NCBI RefSeq assembly: GCF_004331455.1
Contig: NZ_SJJR01000006.1
Span: 124,001 to 188,000, forward strand
Direction of reading: 5' to 3'
From: Micromonospora zingiberis
GTDB taxonomy: Bacteria; Actinomycetota; Actinomycetes; Mycobacteriales; Micromonosporaceae
DNA: 64,000 nucleotides
Each line of letters begins with the position of its first letter. Position 1 is the first letter of the stretch. A program made the translations under genes and the position numbers. Below are positions 26,647 through 35,684 of the stretch, one piece after another. The notes beneath the pieces were generated by a model that had not been told where the DNA came from, did no database searches, and saw only the letters and a program-made list of their open reading frames with translations.

Positions 26647-26880
26647 CTACGGCGAAGGTGACGGCGAACCGCCCGAGACGCCCTCCAGGACAGTCGCGGC
26701 GAAGCCTGTCGCGAAGCACCCCACGCAACACAGCACGATCAGGATGGCCGGTCCCGCGATCCACAGGAAGATCGCCCACACGCCCATCGCAGTCGCCTTG
26801 CTGGGCGGCTGCTGCTGGACGTACACCACCGGCGGCGGCTGTGGCGGGTACTGCTGCTTGTGCGGGTCGTGAGGATACAT
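26647..26880 (-). CDS. Small proline-rich membrane protein on the opposite strand
   Basis: A 77-residue protein with a PQ-rich cytoplasmic start (YPPQPPPVVYVQQQPPSK) and a strong transmembrane segment (WAIFLWIAGPAILIVLCCVG). I chose ATG 26880; an upstream in-frame start would add 19 poorly conserved-looking residues. It is transcribed against the phage genes just before terminase, a typical place for a lysogenically expressed accessory gene. Function is unknown; superinfection exclusion is one possibility. Confidence 0.6.
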   Translation of the reverse strand: MYPHDPHKQQYPPQPPPVVYVQQQPPSKATAMGVWAIFLWIAGPAILIVLCCVGCFATGFAATVLEGVSGGSPSPSP

Positions 26881-26978
26881 CCGGCCATCGTGACCACCCT
26901 GCGCAATCGGCCGGTACCTCCGATCGGATCGATGCATGTCCCCAAACCTGGCGAGGTGAGCCGCCTGTGAGGTGACCC

Positions 26979-27500
26979 ATGGCCAAGCCCAAGCCCGTCG
27001 GCCCCGAGGACTACGCGCTGGTCCGCGAGCTGCACGCCCAGGACCTCAGCCGCAACGAGATAGCCCGCCGCATCGGCCGGTCCGGACGCACCGTCAGTCG
27101 GATCGCCGCCGAGCTGGAGCTGAGCTTCGAACGCGGCGAGCAGGTGAAGGCAGCCACCGAGGCCCGGAAGATCGACGCCCGGGCGAAGCGGGCCGCCCTC
27201 GCCAACGCCCTCCTCGACGACGCCGAACGGATGCGCCAACAGCTCTGGCAGCCCGCGGACTACGTCGACCACGGCGGCAAGGAGTACGTTCGCGTCGACT
27301 GGACGACACCCGAGCCGACCTTCGCCGACAAGCTGAAGATCACGCAGTCGCTCGGCATCATGGTCGACCGGGCCGTCAAGCTCGACGAGTACGACGCCGA
27401 CCCCGGCATCGACGCCGCGAAGTCCATGCTCGGCGCCCTCGCCAAGGGCCTGGGCGCGGCGTACGACCAGCTCAACCAGACCGACGCCGATGGCGGTTGA
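26979..27500 (+). CDS. Terminase small subunit-like protein
   Basis: A 173-residue protein that likely recognises the packaging site. Residues about 10-50 form a helix-turn-helix (YALVRELHAQDLSRNEIARR, GRSGRTVSRIAAEL), and the rest is helical. It overlaps the large subunit gene by 11 bp. The ribosome site GAGGTGA lies at 26969-26975. The assignment rests on the HTH and on position directly before the large subunit. Confidence 0.78.
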   Translation: MAKPKPVGPEDYALVRELHAQDLSRNEIARRIGRSGRTVSRIAAELELSFERGEQVKAATEARKIDARAKRAALANALLDDAERMRQQLWQPADYVDHGGKEYVRVDWTTPEPTFADKLKITQSLGIMVDRAVKLDEYDADPGIDAAKSMLGALAKGLGAAYDQLNQTDADGG

Positions 27501-28776
27501 CCTCGACGCCGTCAGCCGCACCCTGTCACCGATCCACCTGCGGAGCGTGGTCGAGTCCACCGCCCGGATCAACATCTGGCAGGGCAGCGTCCGATCCGGC
27601 AAGACCGTCGCGAGCCTGCTGCGGTTCCTGCTGGCCGTCGCCGTCGCCCCCACGTCCGGCCGGATCGTGATCTTCGGCAAGACTCGCGAGAGCATCGCCC
27701 GCAACGTGTTCGGCGTCCTCCAGGATCCGGCCCTGTTCGGACCTCTCGCGCGCCTCGTTCACTACAACCCCGGCGCGCCCACCGCCACGATCCTCGGTCG
27801 CGTCGTTGACGTGATCGGCGCGAACGACGCCAAGGCCGAGCCGAAGGTGCGCGGCCTGACGCTGTGCCTGGCGTACGGCGATGAGCTGACCACCGTGCCG
27901 GAAGCGTTCTTCACCCAGGTCCTCGCCCGGCTGTCGGTGGCCGGCGCGCAACTGTTCGGCACCACCAACCCGGACGCACCCAACCACTGGCTGCGCAAGA
28001 AGTACCTCCTCCGGGTCGGCGAGCTGAACCTCCGCACCTGGCACTCCACGCTCGACGACAACCCGCACTTGGATCCGCAGTACGTGGCGGACCTGAAGGT
28101 CGAGTACGTCGGGCTCTGGTACAAGCGGTTCATCGAGGGCCGCTGGGTCCAGGCCGAGGGTGCCGTCTTCGACATGTGGGACGAGGACCGCCACGTCGTC
28201 CCGGTGCTGCCCGCGATCCACCGCTGGATCAGCCTGGGCATCGACTACGGCACCCGCAACGCCACCGCCGCCCTGGTGCTGGCTGTCGGCGTCGACGGCC
28301 GGCTGCACCTGACGCACGAGTGGCGGCACGACCCGGCCACCGCCCGCCGGCAGCTCACTGACTCCAGCCTGTCCCGGGAGCTGCGTGCCTGGCTGGACGG
28401 CCTGGAGGCACCCGGCGGCGCAGGCCTGCGCGGGCTCCGGCCGGAGTGGACCGTCGTCGACCCGTCGGCGGCCTCGCTGCGGCTCCAGCTGCACGAGGAC
28501 GGCATGACCCCGGCCCTCGCCGACAACAGCGTGTTGGACGGGATCCGGCTCATGTCGAGCCTGCTCGGCAACGACCAACTCCGGATCCATGCCTCGTGCA
28601 AGGGGCTGATCGACGAGATCCCCGGCTACAGCTGGGACGACAAGGCCGCGGAGCGGGGCGAGGACGCGCCGATCAAGGCGGACGACCACAGCATCGACGC
28701 CGCAAGGTACGCGATCAAGACACCCGAAGTGTTGTGGCGCCCGCTTCTGCGGTCCGCCCACGCACTCGCAGCCTGA
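27490..28776 (+). CDS. Terminase large subunit
   Basis: A 428-residue packaging motor of the PBSX/T4-like terminase family. ATPase motifs are Walker A GSVRSGKT (residues 32-39), Walker B LCLAYGDEL, and coupling motif GTTNPD. The C-terminal nuclease domain begins at GIDYGTRN, with further acidic residues at VVDPSAASLR and ADDHSIDAARYA. It cuts concatemeric DNA and drives it into the procapsid through the portal. Full length for the family. Confidence 0.92.
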   Translation: MAVDLDAVSRTLSPIHLRSVVESTARINIWQGSVRSGKTVASLLRFLLAVAVAPTSGRIVIFGKTRESIARNVFGVLQDPALFGPLARLVHYNPGAPTATILGRVVDVIGANDAKAEPKVRGLTLCLAYGDELTTVPEAFFTQVLARLSVAGAQLFGTTNPDAPNHWLRKKYLLRVGELNLRTWHSTLDDNPHLDPQYVADLKVEYVGLWYKRFIEGRWVQAEGAVFDMWDEDRHVVPVLPAIHRWISLGIDYGTRNATAALVLAVGVDGRLHLTHEWRHDPATARRQLTDSSLSRELRAWLDGLEAPGGAGLRGLRPEWTVVDPSAASLRLQLHEDGMTPALADNSVLDGIRLMSSLLGNDQLRIHASCKGLIDEIPGYSWDDKAAERGEDAPIKADDHSIDAARYAIKTPEVLWRPLLRSAHALAA

Positions 28777-28787
28777 AGGAGGGTCTG

Positions 28788-30353
28788 GTGCCGATCCCCA
28801 CCGGCGGCGCCTGGCCGCCCCCCGCACACGCCCCCGCCTACTCGGCGTACCGCACCTGGGACGCCTGGTACGTCGGCGACCCGGCCGAACTGGTCAAGGT
28901 CTACACCGAGCGCCCTACCGCCAAGGTTCGGCCCAGCCAGCTCGCGGGCGGCGTGGTCGGCATGCTGTCCCGCTTCCTCTGGGGCTCCCCGCCGCGGATC
29001 GGTCAGCGCGACACCCGCCTCCACGTCCCGGTCCCGGCCGACCTGGCCGCCACGTCCGCCGGCCTACTCTTCGCCGAGCCCCCGACGCTCGCCTGTGACG
29101 ACACGAAGGCGCAGGAAGCCGTCGACCGGCTCATCGAGCACGGCCTGATGACCGTCCTCCGCCACGGCGCCGAGATCGGCTCCACCCTCGGCGACGTCTA
29201 CCTCCGCCCCGTCATCGACCGCGACGTCGCTCCGGACCGGGCCATCGCCACCGCAGTGCCGGCCGACGCCGCGATCCCCACCATCCGCTGGGGCCGACTC
29301 GTCGAGGTCACCTTCTGGAGCACGATCCACGAGTCGTCCGGCACGGTGCTGCGACTGCTGGAGCACCATGACGTTGTCGGCAAGGTCGGCCGGATCACGT
29401 ACGCGCTCCACGAGGGCGCCGCCGACGAGCTGGGCCTGGCGATCCCGCTCACCGAGCACCCCGACACCAAGCACCTGGCCGAGCTGCTCGACGAGACCGG
29501 ATCGCAGCCGACCGGCCTCGACCGGCTCGACGTGGTCCGCATCCCCAACGCCGGCCCCCAACGGCTCTGGCGCAAACTCGGGCCGCTCAAGTACCACGGC
29601 CGCTCCGACCTGGACGGTAACGAGCCACTCTTCGACCGGATCGACGAAGTGTGGACGAGCTGGCTGCAGGACATCCGGCTGGGCCGAGGCCGCATCACCG
29701 TGCCGGACTGGATGCTCCAATCCAACGGCCCCGGCCAGAGCGCAACCTGGGACGCCGACCGTGAGGTCTACTCGGCCATCAACGCCCTGCCCGACCAGAA
29801 CGTCGGCCTCACCATCTCGCAGTTCGCGATCCGTCACGTCGAGCACAAGGCCACCCTGGACGAGCTGATGCAGACCGCGATGCGGCATGCCGGGCTCTCC
29901 GCGCAGACCCTCGGCGATGAAGGCGACGTCGCGATGACCGCGACCGAGGCCCAAAGCAGGGAGCGGCAGACCTTCGTCAGCCGAGGTGACCGGGTGACCA
30001 CTTGGGCGCCCGCGCTGGCTGAGTACACCGAGATCCATCTTGCTTTGGAGCGCATCCACTTCGGCGGCCCGGAAGAGGAGCGGCCGAACGTCGAGTTCGG
30101 CGACTCGGTGACGGAGAGCCCGGAGCAGGTGGCACGCACGGTGCAGCTGCTCCACGCCGCCGAGGCCGTGTCGGTCGAGACCCGGGTGCGCATGGTGCAC
30201 CCCGACTGGGACGACAAGCAGGTAGAGGCCGAGGTCAAGCTCATTAAGGGCGACCAGCCGGAGCCGATCGAGGTTGGCGGCGCGCTCGGTGCCCTGGCCG
30301 GCAACCAGCCTGAGCCCGAGGGCGACGAGGAGCCACCGCCGGCCGAGGAGTAG
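28788..30353 (+). CDS. Portal protein (SPP1 gp6-like)
   Basis: A 521-residue protein on GTG 28788, preceded by GAAGGAGGG (28775-28783). Position after terminase and segments such as RDTRLHVPVPADLAATSAGL, GPLKYHGRSDLDGN and a C-terminal helical part (MTATEAQSRERQTFVSRGDR) fit the SPP1 gp6-type portal family. Twelve copies should form the DNA channel at one capsid vertex. Its acidic tail (PEPEGDEEPPPAEE) is common in this family. The upstream in-frame stretch is a shadow of the terminase gene. Confidence 0.88.
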   Translation: MPIPTGGAWPPPAHAPAYSAYRTWDAWYVGDPAELVKVYTERPTAKVRPSQLAGGVVGMLSRFLWGSPPRIGQRDTRLHVPVPADLAATSAGLLFAEPPTLACDDTKAQEAVDRLIEHGLMTVLRHGAEIGSTLGDVYLRPVIDRDVAPDRAIATAVPADAAIPTIRWGRLVEVTFWSTIHESSGTVLRLLEHHDVVGKVGRITYALHEGAADELGLAIPLTEHPDTKHLAELLDETGSQPTGLDRLDVVRIPNAGPQRLWRKLGPLKYHGRSDLDGNEPLFDRIDEVWTSWLQDIRLGRGRITVPDWMLQSNGPGQSATWDADREVYSAINALPDQNVGLTISQFAIRHVEHKATLDELMQTAMRHAGLSAQTLGDEGDVAMTATEAQSRERQTFVSRGDRVTTWAPALAEYTEIHLALERIHFGGPEEERPNVEFGDSVTESPEQVARTVQLLHAAEAVSVETRVRMVHPDWDDKQVEAEVKLIKGDQPEPIEVGGALGALAGNQPEPEGDEEPPPAEE

Positions 30354-30356
30354 TCG

Positions 30357-31925
30357 ATGGCGCTGACCGGGGACCAGATCGAAGCCATCAGCCGCGGCGC
30401 CGTCGACCTCTACCGCAACGCCGAGCAGGCCATCCTCGACGAGGTGACCCGCCGGCTGGCCGCCGGCCAGGACGCCCCCGACTGGGCCGTCACCCGGCTC
30501 GGTGCCCTCTCCTCGTTGCGGACCGCCGTGGAGCGGATCCTCGGCCTGGTTGCCGGCGAGAGCGCGGAGCGGCTACGGGATTTGCTCGCCCGGGCGTACC
30601 GGTCTGGGCAGGGCATCGCCACCCGGGACCTGCCCGCCCAGCTACTGCCCCGAGATCTGGACGCTGCGGCGGCGGTCCGGGCGGCCGGAACCGTACCGCG
30701 GATCGCCGTGGTGGAGTCGCTCGCTGCCGCGCTGGTCACCGACATCGAGGCGACACACTCCAGCGTGCTGCGCCGGGTGCTGGACGTGTACCGGCTGGTC
30801 ATCGCGCAGGCGACCGGGGTCAGTGTGGCGGGCGGCATGACCCGCAGGCAGGCGAGCCAGTGGGCGTACGCGCGGTTCGTCGACCAGGGTGTCGTGTCGT
30901 TCACCGACGTGGCCGGGCGTCGCTGGCGGCTCTCCTCGTATGTGGAGATGGCCGTCCGGACCGTCACCCAACGCGCCGCCGTCCAGGGCCAAACGGACCG
31001 GCTGAGCACGCTCGGCGTGGACACGGTCATCGTGTCCGACAGTCCGCGAGAGTGCCCACGGTGCCGGCCCTGGGAGGGCAAGGTACTGAGCATCTCCGGC
31101 GGCCAGCGCGGTCGCGTGGAGCTGCCCAGCATGGTCGGCGCCAGCACGGTGACCGTGGACATCGCCGGCACGGTCGACGAGGCGAGGGGTGCTGGTCTCC
31201 AGCACCCGAACTGCACGCACAGCCTCAGGGCGTACCTGCCGGGGGCGACCCGACGCCCGGCCAAGCCGACGCCCAACCCGCGCGGCTACGAGGCCAAGGA
31301 ACGGCAGCGGGAGATCGAGCGCGGGATCCGCCACTGGAAGGAGCGCGAAGCCGCTGCGCTCACCCCCGAGGCGAAGGTAGGTGCCGGCGCAAAGGTCCGC
31401 CAGTGGCAAGGCGCGATGCGCGACCACCTCGCGAAAAACCCGGAGCTGAAGCGGCTGTCGTACCGCGAGCAGATCGGCGGCGGCAACCTCCCACGCCCGC
31501 GGCCTGCCGGCACCCCCGGGTCGGCTCCGCGGCCGCTCAACGACGGGCCAGCGGCACCCGCGCGTGAGGCAACGTCACCGGCACCCGCGCCTGCTGCGCC
31601 ACCACCAGCTCCCGCGCCGGCACCGGCGGCCCGCACGCTCGCCGAGCAGGTACGGCAACCCGTCACCTCGCGGAAGAGCCTCACCGGTGGCGTCAACAAC
31701 GCCGGAATCGAGATGGTCGAGTTCGCCGACGGATCTCGGGCCGTGCTGAAGATCGCGAAGTCGGTCGAGGGGACGCCCGCGAAAGTCCAGCACGATGCCG
31801 AGGAGCTGCAAGGGCTCCGCTCGGAGTTTGCCCGGCTGGGCCACCTCGACTGGTACGAGCGGATGCTCGCCCGCCTCGACGTGATCGCCGAGCACGCCAC
31901 CGGCACCCGTAGGAGGCTCACGTGA
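30357..31925 (+). CDS. Phage minor capsid (MuF/gp7-like) protein with extra C-terminal domain
   Basis: A 522-residue protein. Residues about 1-310 match the phage minor capsid protein 2 pattern: helical start, SDSPRECPRCRPWEGKVLSI, and GLQHPNCTHSLRAYLPG. After a Pro/Ala-rich linker (about 380-425) the C-terminal 95 residues include GGVNNAGIEMVEFADGSRAV followed by LKIA. That resembles the glycine-rich loop and Lys strand of a kinase-like N-lobe, but the chain ends without the rest of a kinase. MuF-type proteins in other phages carry effector domains at this place. The effector reading is tentative. It overlaps the next gene by 4 bp. Confidence 0.8.
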   Translation: MALTGDQIEAISRGAVDLYRNAEQAILDEVTRRLAAGQDAPDWAVTRLGALSSLRTAVERILGLVAGESAERLRDLLARAYRSGQGIATRDLPAQLLPRDLDAAAAVRAAGTVPRIAVVESLAAALVTDIEATHSSVLRRVLDVYRLVIAQATGVSVAGGMTRRQASQWAYARFVDQGVVSFTDVAGRRWRLSSYVEMAVRTVTQRAAVQGQTDRLSTLGVDTVIVSDSPRECPRCRPWEGKVLSISGGQRGRVELPSMVGASTVTVDIAGTVDEARGAGLQHPNCTHSLRAYLPGATRRPAKPTPNPRGYEAKERQREIERGIRHWKEREAAALTPEAKVGAGAKVRQWQGAMRDHLAKNPELKRLSYREQIGGGNLPRPRPAGTPGSAPRPLNDGPAAPAREATSPAPAPAAPPPAPAPAPAARTLAEQVRQPVTSRKSLTGGVNNAGIEMVEFADGSRAVLKIAKSVEGTPAKVQHDAEELQGLRSEFARLGHLDWYERMLARLDVIAEHATGTRRRLT

Positions 31926-32128
31926 TCGCCGAGTACCTCGTCGTCGCGACCGACGAGGTACTCGACACCATCACCGTCACCGGAGACCAGGTCGAGTACG
32001 CGACCGGCGCGGCCAAGGCGGTCGTCGCGATGGAGTCCCGACGGCGGAAGGTCAGCCAGGCCGAGGCTGCCCGCCAACTGGCGGAGGGCTGGGCCAACGG
32101 CTACCTACAGATCCGCCGCCGCCCGTAG
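31922..32128 (+). CDS. Hypothetical phage protein
   Basis: A 68-residue protein on GTG 31922 overlapping the MuF-like gene by 4 bp. A beta-rich first half (EYLVVATDEVLDTITVTG) is followed by a basic helical second half (ESRRRKVSQAEAARQLAEG). Because it is coupled to the C-terminal domain of the capsid protein, it might be a partner of that domain. No family recognised. Confidence 0.55.
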   Translation: MIAEYLVVATDEVLDTITVTGDQVEYATGAAKAVVAMESRRRKVSQAEAARQLAEGWANGYLQIRRRP

Positions 32129-32183
32129 ACCCCCCGGCAAGGCCGGGCCAGCACCACCCAACCGAGCACTCAAGGAGTGGATC

Positions 32184-32924
32184 GTGCAGAACACCCGTCC
32201 CGGCCTCAGCGCCCTCGCCGGCCAGATCATCGGCTACCGCCGCAACGGCCAGCCCATCCATCTCGCCGCAGGCGGCAGCGGAGAAGGCTCCAGCGGTGGA
32301 GACGGCGGCACCGGAGGTGGAGACGGAACCGGCAGTACCGACGGCGGCGGAGACCAGGGCGCCGAGGGCGGCCAAGGCGACGACACCGGCACCAAGACGC
32401 CGGAGATCAAGGGCGAATTCGACCCCGAGCGGCACGCCCGGGCCCTCGCATCCGCCCGCGAGGCCGAGAAGAAGGCCAAGGAGAAGGCGAAGGCCGCCGA
32501 CGAGCGGGTCGCCGCGATCCTCAAGGCCGCCGGACTCACCCCCGACGGCAAGGAAGACCCGGCCGAGCAGCTCAAGGCCGCCCGCGAGACGGCCGACAAG
32601 GCCCAGCAGAAGCTCCGCGACAAGAGCCTCCGCCTGGCCATCCGGGAGAACGCCAGCAAGGCCGGTGCCGACCCCGTGGCCGTCATCGACTCCGCCAGCT
32701 TCCGTGACTCCGTCAAGGAGCTGGACCCCGACGCGGACGACTACGACGACCAGGTCGTGGCCGCCATGAAGAAGGCCGTGAAGGCCAACCCCAAGCTCGC
32801 CGCAGGTACCGCCGGCCAAGGGTCCGGAACCGGTCGCCAGGGAGCCGACCACACCGGAGGCAGCGGCGGACGTAGCCGCTCGGCCTCCCTCACCGACGCC
32901 GTCAAGCGCAAGCTCGGTGGCTGA
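32184..32924 (+). CDS. Capsid scaffolding protein
   Basis: A 246-residue protein with a Gly/Ser/Asp-rich linker (residues about 30-75), a long charged coiled coil (AREAEKKAKEKAKAADERVA and KAARETADKAQQKLRDKSLR), and a basic C-terminus (LTDAVKRKLGG) that would contact the capsid protein. This architecture and the place just before the major capsid gene define scaffolds in many siphoviruses. GTG start with ribosome site AAGGAG at 32172-32177. Confidence 0.85.
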   Translation: MQNTRPGLSALAGQIIGYRRNGQPIHLAAGGSGEGSSGGDGGTGGGDGTGSTDGGGDQGAEGGQGDDTGTKTPEIKGEFDPERHARALASAREAEKKAKEKAKAADERVAAILKAAGLTPDGKEDPAEQLKAARETADKAQQKLRDKSLRLAIRENASKAGADPVAVIDSASFRDSVKELDPDADDYDDQVVAAMKKAVKANPKLAAGTAGQGSGTGRQGADHTGGSGGRSRSASLTDAVKRKLGG

Positions 32925-32945
32925 CCCAACCGGAGGTAGAACCTC

Positions 32946-33947
32946 ATGCCTGTAACCCTGGCCGAGGCGTCGAACAACGCGCAGGAGGACTTCGACGCCA
33001 CCGTGATCGACGAGTTCCGCAAGGAGTCGACGATCCTCGACACCCTCACCTTCGACGACGCGGTCAACCCGGCCGGCGGCGGCGCCACCATGACCTACGG
33101 GTACCGGCGGCTCGCCACCCAGGCCACCGCGGCGACCCGTGAGCTGAACCACGAGTACCAGGCCCAGAACGTCACCACAACCAAGCACAACGTCGAACTG
33201 GCCGTGATGGGTGGCGCGTTCACGATCGACCGGGTGATCGCCCGGATCGGTCCGGCCGCATCCGGTGCCGTCGCGCTGAACATGGCCCAGAAGGTCAAGG
33301 CCACCAGGACCCGCTTCGCCGACGAGGTGATCAACGGGGACACGAACGTCGATGCCCACGGCTTCGACGGCCTCGACAAGGCCCTGGTCGGCACGTCCAC
33401 CGAGTTCCGGGCGAACAGCGTGACCAACTGGTCCGACCTGGACACCGACGCCAGCGTGAAGCACAAGGCCCTCGACGACCTCGACGAGTTCCTCAGCCTG
33501 CTCGACGGCACCCCGACGATCCTGCTCGGCAACCGGCGGCTCCTGGCCAAGGTCCGGGGCATCGTCCGCCGGACCGGCATGTACGTGCGGGACCCGATCC
33601 AGGGGCTCATCGGGGCGAACGGTCGGCCGATCACCCGCGAGAGCTACGGCGGGATCACCTTCGCGGACCCGGGTGACAAGGCCGGATCCAACTCGCCGAT
33701 CATCCCGGTCGAGACCCGCACCGTGGGCGTCTCGACGACCAACCTAACCGACCTGTACGCCTACCGGGTCGGCCTGGACGGTTTCCACGGCGTCACCACC
33801 GTCGGCTCGCAGCTCGTCGCGACGTGGCTGCCCGACTTCTCGACGCCGGGCGCGGTCAAGTCCGGCGAGGTGGAGCTCGGCCCGGTCGCGGTCGCCCTCA
33901 AGGCAACCAAGGCGGCGGCCGTCTTCCGGAACATCAAGGTGGCCTGA
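32946..33947 (+). CDS. Major capsid protein (HK97 fold)
   Basis: A 333-residue capsid protein located after the scaffold. The N-terminal arm (ASNNAQEDFDATVIDEFRKE), the E-loop region, and P-domain segments such as LDDLDEFLSLLDGTPTILLG, NRRLLAKVRGIVRRTG and ITFADPGDKAGSN follow the pattern of actinophage HK97-type capsids of about 300-340 residues. The ribosome site is GGAGG (32931-32935). It forms the icosahedral shell. Confidence 0.9.
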   Translation: MPVTLAEASNNAQEDFDATVIDEFRKESTILDTLTFDDAVNPAGGGATMTYGYRRLATQATAATRELNHEYQAQNVTTTKHNVELAVMGGAFTIDRVIARIGPAASGAVALNMAQKVKATRTRFADEVINGDTNVDAHGFDGLDKALVGTSTEFRANSVTNWSDLDTDASVKHKALDDLDEFLSLLDGTPTILLGNRRLLAKVRGIVRRTGMYVRDPIQGLIGANGRPITRESYGGITFADPGDKAGSNSPIIPVETRTVGVSTTNLTDLYAYRVGLDGFHGVTTVGSQLVATWLPDFSTPGAVKSGEVELGPVAVALKATKAAAVFRNIKVA

Positions 33948-33948
33948 C

Positions 33949-34320
33949 ATGCAGCGATACAAGATCACAGCACCGGTCAAGACGGCCACCGGCACGGTCG
34001 CCGGTGTCGCCCTGGTCGACGGCCAGGGCGAGACGGACAACGAGGGCGCTCTCGCGTACTTCCGCCGGCACGGCTACAAGGTCGAGGAGATCGCCGAGCT
34101 GCCCGCGCCGGCCATCGAACCTGCACCGGAGCCCGACGGCGGGACTCCCGAGGGCCAGGGCCCCGCGCTTGCCGACCCGCCTTCCCGGTCGGCGTCCAAG
34201 GCGGCGTGGGTCACCTACGTCACCTCCGAGGCCGGCGGCAACCGCTTCTCCGTCGAGGACGCTGAGAAGCTCACCCGCGACCAGCTCGCCGAGAAGTACC
34301 TCGGCCCGAAGGAGGACTGA
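33949..34320 (+). CDS. Hypothetical head protein
   Basis: A 123-residue protein immediately after the capsid gene. A beta-rich N-terminal domain (VKTATGTVAGVALVDGQGET) is joined by a Pro-rich linker to a helical C-terminal domain (AWVTYVTSEAGG, LTRDQLAEKYLG). The latter resembles a small SAP/HeH-like helical motif. Position suggests a capsid-associated or head-completion protein. Function not proven. Confidence 0.65.
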   Translation: MQRYKITAPVKTATGTVAGVALVDGQGETDNEGALAYFRRHGYKVEEIAELPAPAIEPAPEPDGGTPEGQGPALADPPSRSASKAAWVTYVTSEAGGNRFSVEDAEKLTRDQLAEKYLGPKED

Positions 34321-34323
34321 CCG

Positions 34324-34527
34324 ATGACGGTCCACGGCGAATACACCGGTGTCGTCCGCAACCACCCCGCACTGTCCGGCATGCCGGCAGCCCCGGTCGC
34401 CAACGTGACCACCGCGAACGCGGACGGCACGTACGGCACCGAAGAGGCGGCGCTCATCAACGAGCTGAAGACGAAGGTGAACGCGCTGCTCGCCTCGCTG
34501 CGGGCTGCCGGGGTCCTGGACGAGTGA
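34324..34527 (+). CDS. Head fiber-like protein
   Basis: A 67-residue protein ending in a trimerisation-like helix, TYGTEEAALINELKTKVNAL, the hallmark of the phage head fiber / Phage_fiber_2 family. Proteins of this family decorate capsids. It follows the capsid genes directly, with only 3 bp between it and the previous stop. Confidence 0.65.
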   Translation: MTVHGEYTGVVRNHPALSGMPAAPVANVTTANADGTYGTEEAALINELKTKVNALLASLRAAGVLDE

Positions 34528-34585
34528 TTCGTGGGGGCGGTCGGGTCGCACCGGCCGCCCCCGCCAACCCCGGGAGGGAGGCGAG

Positions 34586-34978
34586 ATGGCGTACGCGACA
34601 CCCGAGCAGCTCGCCGACTACCCGGTGACCGTGCCGGCCGGCTCCAACGCCGAGCTGCTGCTCCGGCGGGCCAGCCGGGATGTCGACCAGGCGCTGCTCT
34701 GCGCGGTCTACGACCCGGAGGATCCCGCCGTGGTGACCGCGCTGATGGAGGCCACGTGCGAGCAGGTCGCCGGCATCCTCGACTCGGGCGACCGCACGGG
34801 TACCGGCGCCGCACCGCCGACGGCCAGCTTCAGCATCGGCAAGGTGAGCGTCGTGAGGGGCGGGCAGGGCGCTGGCGGCAGCGCCGCCCAGGCGTCCCGG
34901 ATCGGCCCACTGTGGCCGCAAGCGTGGCAGATCCTTCAGGCCGCCGGGCTGACCGGCCACGGGCCGCAGACGTGGTGA
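34586..34978 (+). CDS. Head-tail adaptor (gp6-like)
   Basis: A 130-residue protein. Its start (YATPEQLADYPV) and helical array (AELLLRRASRDVDQALLCAV, ALMEATCEQVAGIL) match the HK97 gp6/SPP1 gp15-like adaptors that bind beneath the portal. Ribosome site GGGAGGGAGG at 34571-34580. First of five small head-tail joining genes. Confidence 0.75.
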   Translation: MAYATPEQLADYPVTVPAGSNAELLLRRASRDVDQALLCAVYDPEDPAVVTALMEATCEQVAGILDSGDRTGTGAAPPTASFSIGKVSVVRGGQGAGGSAAQASRIGPLWPQAWQILQAAGLTGHGPQTW

Positions 34979-34982
34979 TGCC

Positions 34983-35324
34983 GTGAACTGGGCCGAGTTC
35001 ATCGCCGCGCACATCCCTGAGCCGTCGACCGTGCTGGTCGAGCCGTACGCGGGGAGCGGGGCGTACGGCGACGTGTACGGCGAGCCCGTCGAGGTGACCC
35101 CGTGCATCGTCGAGGAAACGCGGCGGCTGGTGCGGGTGCAGACGCAGGACGCCGCCGGCCGCGAGCAGGTCAGCTCCACCACCGTGTTTGCGCCGCTCGA
35201 CACGACCTGCCCGGCCGGGAGCCGGGTCACCTGGAACGGCCGCACCGCCCGCGTCCTGGCCGTCTCCCGCGTCGAGGCGCATGGCCTGCCCCTGCCCGAG
35301 CACCTGGAGATCAGCCTGGAGTGA
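34983..35324 (+). CDS. Head closure (stopper) protein
   Basis: A 113-residue beta-rich protein. Second in the head-tail joining cluster, with segments such as TTVFAPLDTTCPAGSRVTWN and VEAHGLPLPEHLEISL that fit the small beta-barrel stopper proteins (HK97 gp7 / SPP1 gp16-like). The assignment is by size, strand pattern and order. GTG start. Confidence 0.65.
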   Translation: MNWAEFIAAHIPEPSTVLVEPYAGSGAYGDVYGEPVEVTPCIVEETRRLVRVQTQDAAGREQVSSTTVFAPLDTTCPAGSRVTWNGRTARVLAVSRVEAHGLPLPEHLEISLE

Positions 35325-35327
35325 CCG

Positions 35328-35684
35328 ATGGCTGACGAGGTCCGGATCGAGTGGGACGGTGACAAGGTCCTCGCCGCTCTCAAGGAATCGTCCTTCGAGG
35401 GCGCCGAGCTGGCCGCCGAGCACCTGCTCCAGGTCTCCAGCGCGCTCGCCCCGCACGAGGAGGGCGACCTGGAGCGCAGCGGCGAGGTCAGCTCAGACAA
35501 GGCCACCGGCACGGTCGCGGTCAGCTATGACCGGCCGTACGCCGTCCGGCAGCACGAGGACCAGACCCTCCGCCACGACGACGGGCGCAAGGCGAAGTAC
35601 CTGGAGGACCCGATGGGCACCGAGAAGGACACGATGCTCGCGCTGATGGCGAAGGCCGCGGGCAAGCCCCTCGGCGGCACCTGA
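35328..35684 (+). CDS. HK97 gp10-like neck protein
   Basis: A 118-residue protein with an N-terminal VRIEWDGDKVLAALKESSFE and the segment LERSGEVSSDKATGTVAVSY, followed by YAVRQHED, a pattern typical of HK97 gp10-like and minor capsid proteins. It lies between the stopper and the tail terminator, as in other siphoviruses. It ends in a TGATG overlap with the next gene. Confidence 0.75.
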   Translation: MADEVRIEWDGDKVLAALKESSFEGAELAAEHLLQVSSALAPHEEGDLERSGEVSSDKATGTVAVSYDRPYAVRQHEDQTLRHDDGRKAKYLEDPMGTEKDTMLALMAKAAGKPLGGT

